Assembly: GCF_000496835.1 (NCBI RefSeq)
Contig: NZ_KI543237.1
Location: forward strand, 689,607 to 722,615
Reading direction: 5' to 3'
Source: Thalassobacillus devorans MSP14
GTDB lineage: Bacteria > Bacillota > Bacilli > Bacillales > Halobacillaceae
DNA length: 33,009 nt
The first letter of the stretch is position 1. The number at the start of each line of letters is the position of its first letter. This document shows positions 30,454 to 33,009 of the stretch, piece by piece. Below the pieces are notes generated by a model that saw only the letters and a list, made by a program, of their open reading frames with translations, was not told the DNA's origin and did not search any database. The translations under genes and the position numbers were made by a program.

Positions 30454-30481
30454 ATTATATAAGATTTTTCAATTTTGAAAA
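30454..30481 (-). promoter_or_regulatory. Candidate sigma-A promoter of the atp operon (distal)
   Basis: Minus strand TTTTCA (4 of 6), 16-base spacer, TATAAT (perfect). It would be a second start about 100 bases upstream of the proximal one. Confidence 0.35.
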
Positions 30482-30491
30482 GAGACACCAT

Positions 30492-30517
30492 AAAAAAAAG
30501 AGCTTGTAAAGCCCCTT
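30492..30517 (-). terminator. Intrinsic terminator of the protease gene
   Basis: Minus strand: AGGGGCTT, loop TAC, AAGCTCTT with G-U pairs, running into a T-run of eight. It abuts the stop codon of the protease gene and shields the atp promoters. Confidence 0.75.
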
Positions 30518-30518
30518 T

Positions 30519-32699
30519 TTATGGATATTCATTTATATCAATTGGCACACCATAACTATAATGGCTGCTCTCATTCTGAATGGTGATGACTGCAATATAA
30601 TGCCCTTTCTCTCCGAGCTTTCTTCTTGCCAATTCCCCTTCAATCACTCCCTGCTGCTGATCGGACAGTTCGAACAGCTTTCTCTCATAGAGCAAAGTAT
30701 CAGGATTATAAAGGTCCACCTTCACCTCGTCTGCGTCTTCTGGCAAATAGAATTGATATTCATAAATAGTGGGGTCAAATGTAGAAGTCGCTATTTCAAA
30801 TCCCATCGCGCGAGGGTAATCACTCGTTTCCATCATGAACAGATATGGTAGATTAAACGTTTGATCAGGCGTATCCATGCGGATCCAACCCTGATGCAGC
30901 CCTTTTTCCAAAAAGGCAGGTGTCACGTGGAGACCGATTTCGACCTTTTTTGATTGATTTGGGGCTAACGTAAACGCTTTTGGCAGCTCCCATCTCATGC
31001 CCTGTTTTTTCTTAGGAAGTGAAAAATGAACTTTTTGTGAACTTTTTTCATTGTTCTTTATTTTTACCATTATTTTCTTTTTTGGAAAGCTATTATTGAA
31101 TCTGCCGAAGTTTAACTGCGACGGATTAATTTGGAGTGCAGGCTTGACCGCCGCCTCAACATTCACTTTACCCATCCCCTGCTCTGTCGGTGAATAAAGG
31201 GTGCCATCTTTGTCTTTCAAAGGCGTTGCCGTCGAAAGAATCGCCGTTTTAATTTCTTGCGGTGTCCACTCGGGATGCGCTTCCTTGATCAAGGCTGCTA
31301 CTCCCGCGATATGAGGAGAAGCCATGCTGGTTCCTTGAAGTTCCTGATAACCGCCAGGCACCGTACTGTTGATGGACACTCCGGGAGCGAGTATGTCTGG
31401 CTTTATTGTCCAATTGGCGGTTACCGGTCCACGGGAGCTGAATGGAGCCAACGAATCAACGATATCGATATATTCCGTTTCCAGCCATTCTGAGCTGCCT
31501 GATTTGCTCTTTTGCTTCAACCATTCTCCTTCTTCTTTAGAAACCGCTACTACTGGAATGCCGATGGAACCATCATCGATTGTTCCTTGAAATTCTCCCG
31601 CTTCATTATTATAAACAATCAAGGCGATGGCACCACTTTTTTCGGCTAATTCAGCTTTTTCCGTAAACGGGATTTTCCCCCGCTTCATGATGACGATCTT
31701 CCCTTTTGCATTTTTTAACGGCTGGTCGCCCACCCCCCCATAAACGAGTTGATAGCTTTTCTTCAATTTCCAATCATTCGAACCCATCATCGGGATAAGG
31801 GGAATCGATTTACCGGCGAACCTATCTGTCAACACAGGGATTTGCACAGGTGGAGTGGAAGCTCCGACAGTAATAGCTTTTGGAGCGGTAGCCGGTGAAC
31901 CCACCGTCCAGTCATCGGGCCCCGTATTGCCAGCCGCTACGACCACAACTGTTCCAAGAGCTACTGCCTTGTCTACCGCAACACTTGTCGGCCAATCCGG
32001 TCCATTGACAGCATTCCCCAACGAAAGATTAATGATGTCCATACCATCTTTTACCGCTTCTTCAATTGCTGCTATGACATGGACGGACGTTCCGAAACCG
32101 CCAGGTCCAAGCGCCCGGTACCCGTAAAGCTCCGCATCTGGAGCGATTCCTTTCATGTCCCCATTAGCAGCAATGACACCAGCGACATGGGTGCCATGGA
32201 TGGTCGGATTTTCTTCTATAGTTTCCATAGGGTCGTTATCAAAATCAAAAACATCAAAGCCGCCCTTATAATTACCGGAAAGATCCGGGTGCGTATAATC
32301 GATGCCTGTATCGATAACCCCTACCTTCACCCCTTCTCCAGTAAAAGGAATCGTCCGTTGTTCGTATTTTCCCTGAAGGAGAAAAGGGACAGATTGATTC
32401 AGGTTATCATTCGATGTGGTCTGGTAGGTTTGTACCGGGTGCTGGTTGACGATCGCATCGATTTTACTTAGCTTTGTAAGCTGCTCCGGCTTTCCTTTAA
32501 TGGCTATCCCATTAAAAACCGTGTCATAGACAGTCAATACAGTCAGACGTGGAAGGTTACGCTCGATCTCTTTTTTTATAAGATGGGGATCACCTTCCAC
32601 TTCAATGATTCGGGTGACATATTCTTTATCTTGTGGATCGAATGCAGTCATCATGGTCAGAGAAATGCAAAGTAGTATTAATAGGAAGAAATTTCGCAA
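30519..32699 (-). CDS. Secreted subtilisin-like serine protease (S8 family, Vpr-like)
   Basis: 726 residues from TTG, with AAAGGGGAG eight bases upstream. Signal peptide ~1-20 (NFFLLILLCISLTMMTA). An I9-type propeptide follows at ~25-92. The S8 domain has catalytic Asp130 (GVIDTGIDYTHPDL), His168 (IHGTHVAG), oxyanion Asn258 (VAAGNTG) and Ser458 (GTSMASPH). A protease-associated domain is inserted at ~290-410 between Asn and Ser, as in Vpr and cell-envelope proteases. Residues ~520-726 look like Fn3/beta-sandwich modules. No sorting signal, so probably released or loosely wall-bound. Shorter than Bacillus subtilis Vpr (806). Likely extracellular protein degradation or peptide processing; no clear promoter. 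Confidence 0.92.
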   Translation of the reverse strand: MRNFFLLILLCISLTMMTAFDPQDKEYVTRIIEVEGDPHLIKKEIERNLPRLTVLTVYDTVFNGIAIKGKPEQLTKLSKIDAIVNQHPVQTYQTTSNDNLNQSVPFLLQGKYEQRTIPFTGEGVKVGVIDTGIDYTHPDLSGNYKGGFDVFDFDNDPMETIEENPTIHGTHVAGVIAANGDMKGIAPDAELYGYRALGPGGFGTSVHVIAAIEEAVKDGMDIINLSLGNAVNGPDWPTSVAVDKAVALGTVVVVAAGNTGPDDWTVGSPATAPKAITVGASTPPVQIPVLTDRFAGKSIPLIPMMGSNDWKLKKSYQLVYGGVGDQPLKNAKGKIVIMKRGKIPFTEKAELAEKSGAIALIVYNNEAGEFQGTIDDGSIGIPVVAVSKEEGEWLKQKSKSGSSEWLETEYIDIVDSLAPFSSRGPVTANWTIKPDILAPGVSINSTVPGGYQELQGTSMASPHIAGVAALIKEAHPEWTPQEIKTAILSTATPLKDKDGTLYSPTEQGMGKVNVEAAVKPALQINPSQLNFGRFNNSFPKKKIMVKIKNNEKSSQKVHFSLPKKKQGMRWELPKAFTLAPNQSKKVEIGLHVTPAFLEKGLHQGWIRMDTPDQTFNLPYLFMMETSDYPRAMGFEIATSTFDPTIYEYQFYLPEDADEVKVDLYNPDTLLYERKLFELSDQQQGVIEGELARRKLGEKGHYIAVITIQNESSHYSYGVPIDINEYP

Positions 32700-33009
32700 A
32701 TTAGTCGCTCCCCTTTCGTTGCTTCTATTATTTGAAGAAACGGGAGAGCTATACTCCCGATTGTTGAAGACTCATTTTCGAGATGGTTGGGTCCGTTACC
32801 ATGAGCGGAATGGAATGGAATGGTACGGGAAACAACTCGCTTTCCAGCTGCATCGCCTAGACACTCGCGACATAAGCAGTCCATCAACGGGAAGAAAGAA
32901 CACTTCCCTTTTGCTGTTCTGCTTATGCGTGTCGTGTCTCCCAAGGCGATTACGCATTTATTTCTTTCCTGCGGGGGACCTGGCAAGCTTCCTCGGGCTA
33001 AAGCCCTGT
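32700..33009. other. Right edge: protease leader plus repeat material (310 bases)
   Basis: Nearest the gene is the ribosome binding site, then a small hairpin CGGGAG...CTCCCG (32741-32759). From about 32826 to the end is repeat DNA. I see no protein or RNA gene; the minus-strand frame crossing this region runs through the repeats. Confidence 0.6.
32826..33009. repeat. Compound palindromic repeat, copy E (cut by the window edge)
   Basis: Begins with the family block GGGAAACAACTCGCTTTCC (32827-32845). Inside is a nested inverted repeat: CGCCTAGACAC...ATAAGCAG (32854-32879) against CTGCTTAT...AAGGCG (32919-32948), with an inner GGGAAG/CTTCCC hairpin. From ~32961 the sequence changes to the left half of a copy-D type element (TTTCCTGCGGGGGACCTGGCAAGC) and is cut by the window end. 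Confidence 0.7.

Overview
The window is a chromosomal block from an aerobic, flagellated, endospore-forming member of the Bacillota, most likely Bacillaceae. The evidence is gene content and order: F-type ATPase operon, a complex I-type nuo operon, ywzB/ywmB-murA-spoIID-spoIIQ, spoIIID-mbl-flhO-flhP. This is the Bacillus 'atp to mbl' synteny with a nuo cluster inserted after atpC, as I recall from the Bacillus cereus group and halophilic relatives such as Halobacillus. The genus is a low-confidence guess. All 34 protein genes lie on the minus strand, so transcription runs from high to low coordinates.

Layout, read in the direction of transcription. 33009-32700: palindromic repeat material. 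32699-30519: a secreted subtilisin-like protease. 30481-30349: two candidate sigma-A promoters, then atpZ-atpI-atpBEFHAGDC down to 23025, closed by a terminator. 23024-22257: a gene-poor 768-base stretch with a dispersed repeat, a two-way hairpin, an unassigned plus-strand promoter and the nuo promoter. 22256-11955: nuoABCDHIJKLMN, eleven subunits with no nuoE, nuoF or nuoG, closed by a terminator. 11760-9359: ywzB-like, ywmB, murA. 9211-8180 spoIID, 7764-6841 spoIIQ (with a recognisable sigma-F promoter), 6511-6224 spoIIID. 6055-3036: mbl-flhO-flhP and a small membrane protein, closed by a terminator. 2861-451: an overlapping FAD monooxygenase and SAM methyltransferase pair. 450-1: more repeats.

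How it works together: the Nuo complex pumps ions and feeds the quinone pool, and the ATP synthase uses the gradient. The c-ring sequence is of the ordinary proton-driven, non-alkaliphile type. The spo genes are the engulfment machinery (SpoIID in the mother cell, SpoIIQ in the forespore) and the mother-cell regulator SpoIIID. MurA and Mbl serve wall synthesis and rod shape.

Points most worth a second look: the nuo complex without an NADH-input module and with a repetitive Lys/Ala-rich extension on NuoC; a possible small RNA unit between atp and nuo; a dispersed palindromic repeat whose outer arms differ between copies but stay complementary within each copy; and a ywmB Shine-Dalgarno sequence buried in a perfect 10-bp hairpin. 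I did not find a clearly new defence or mobile system.
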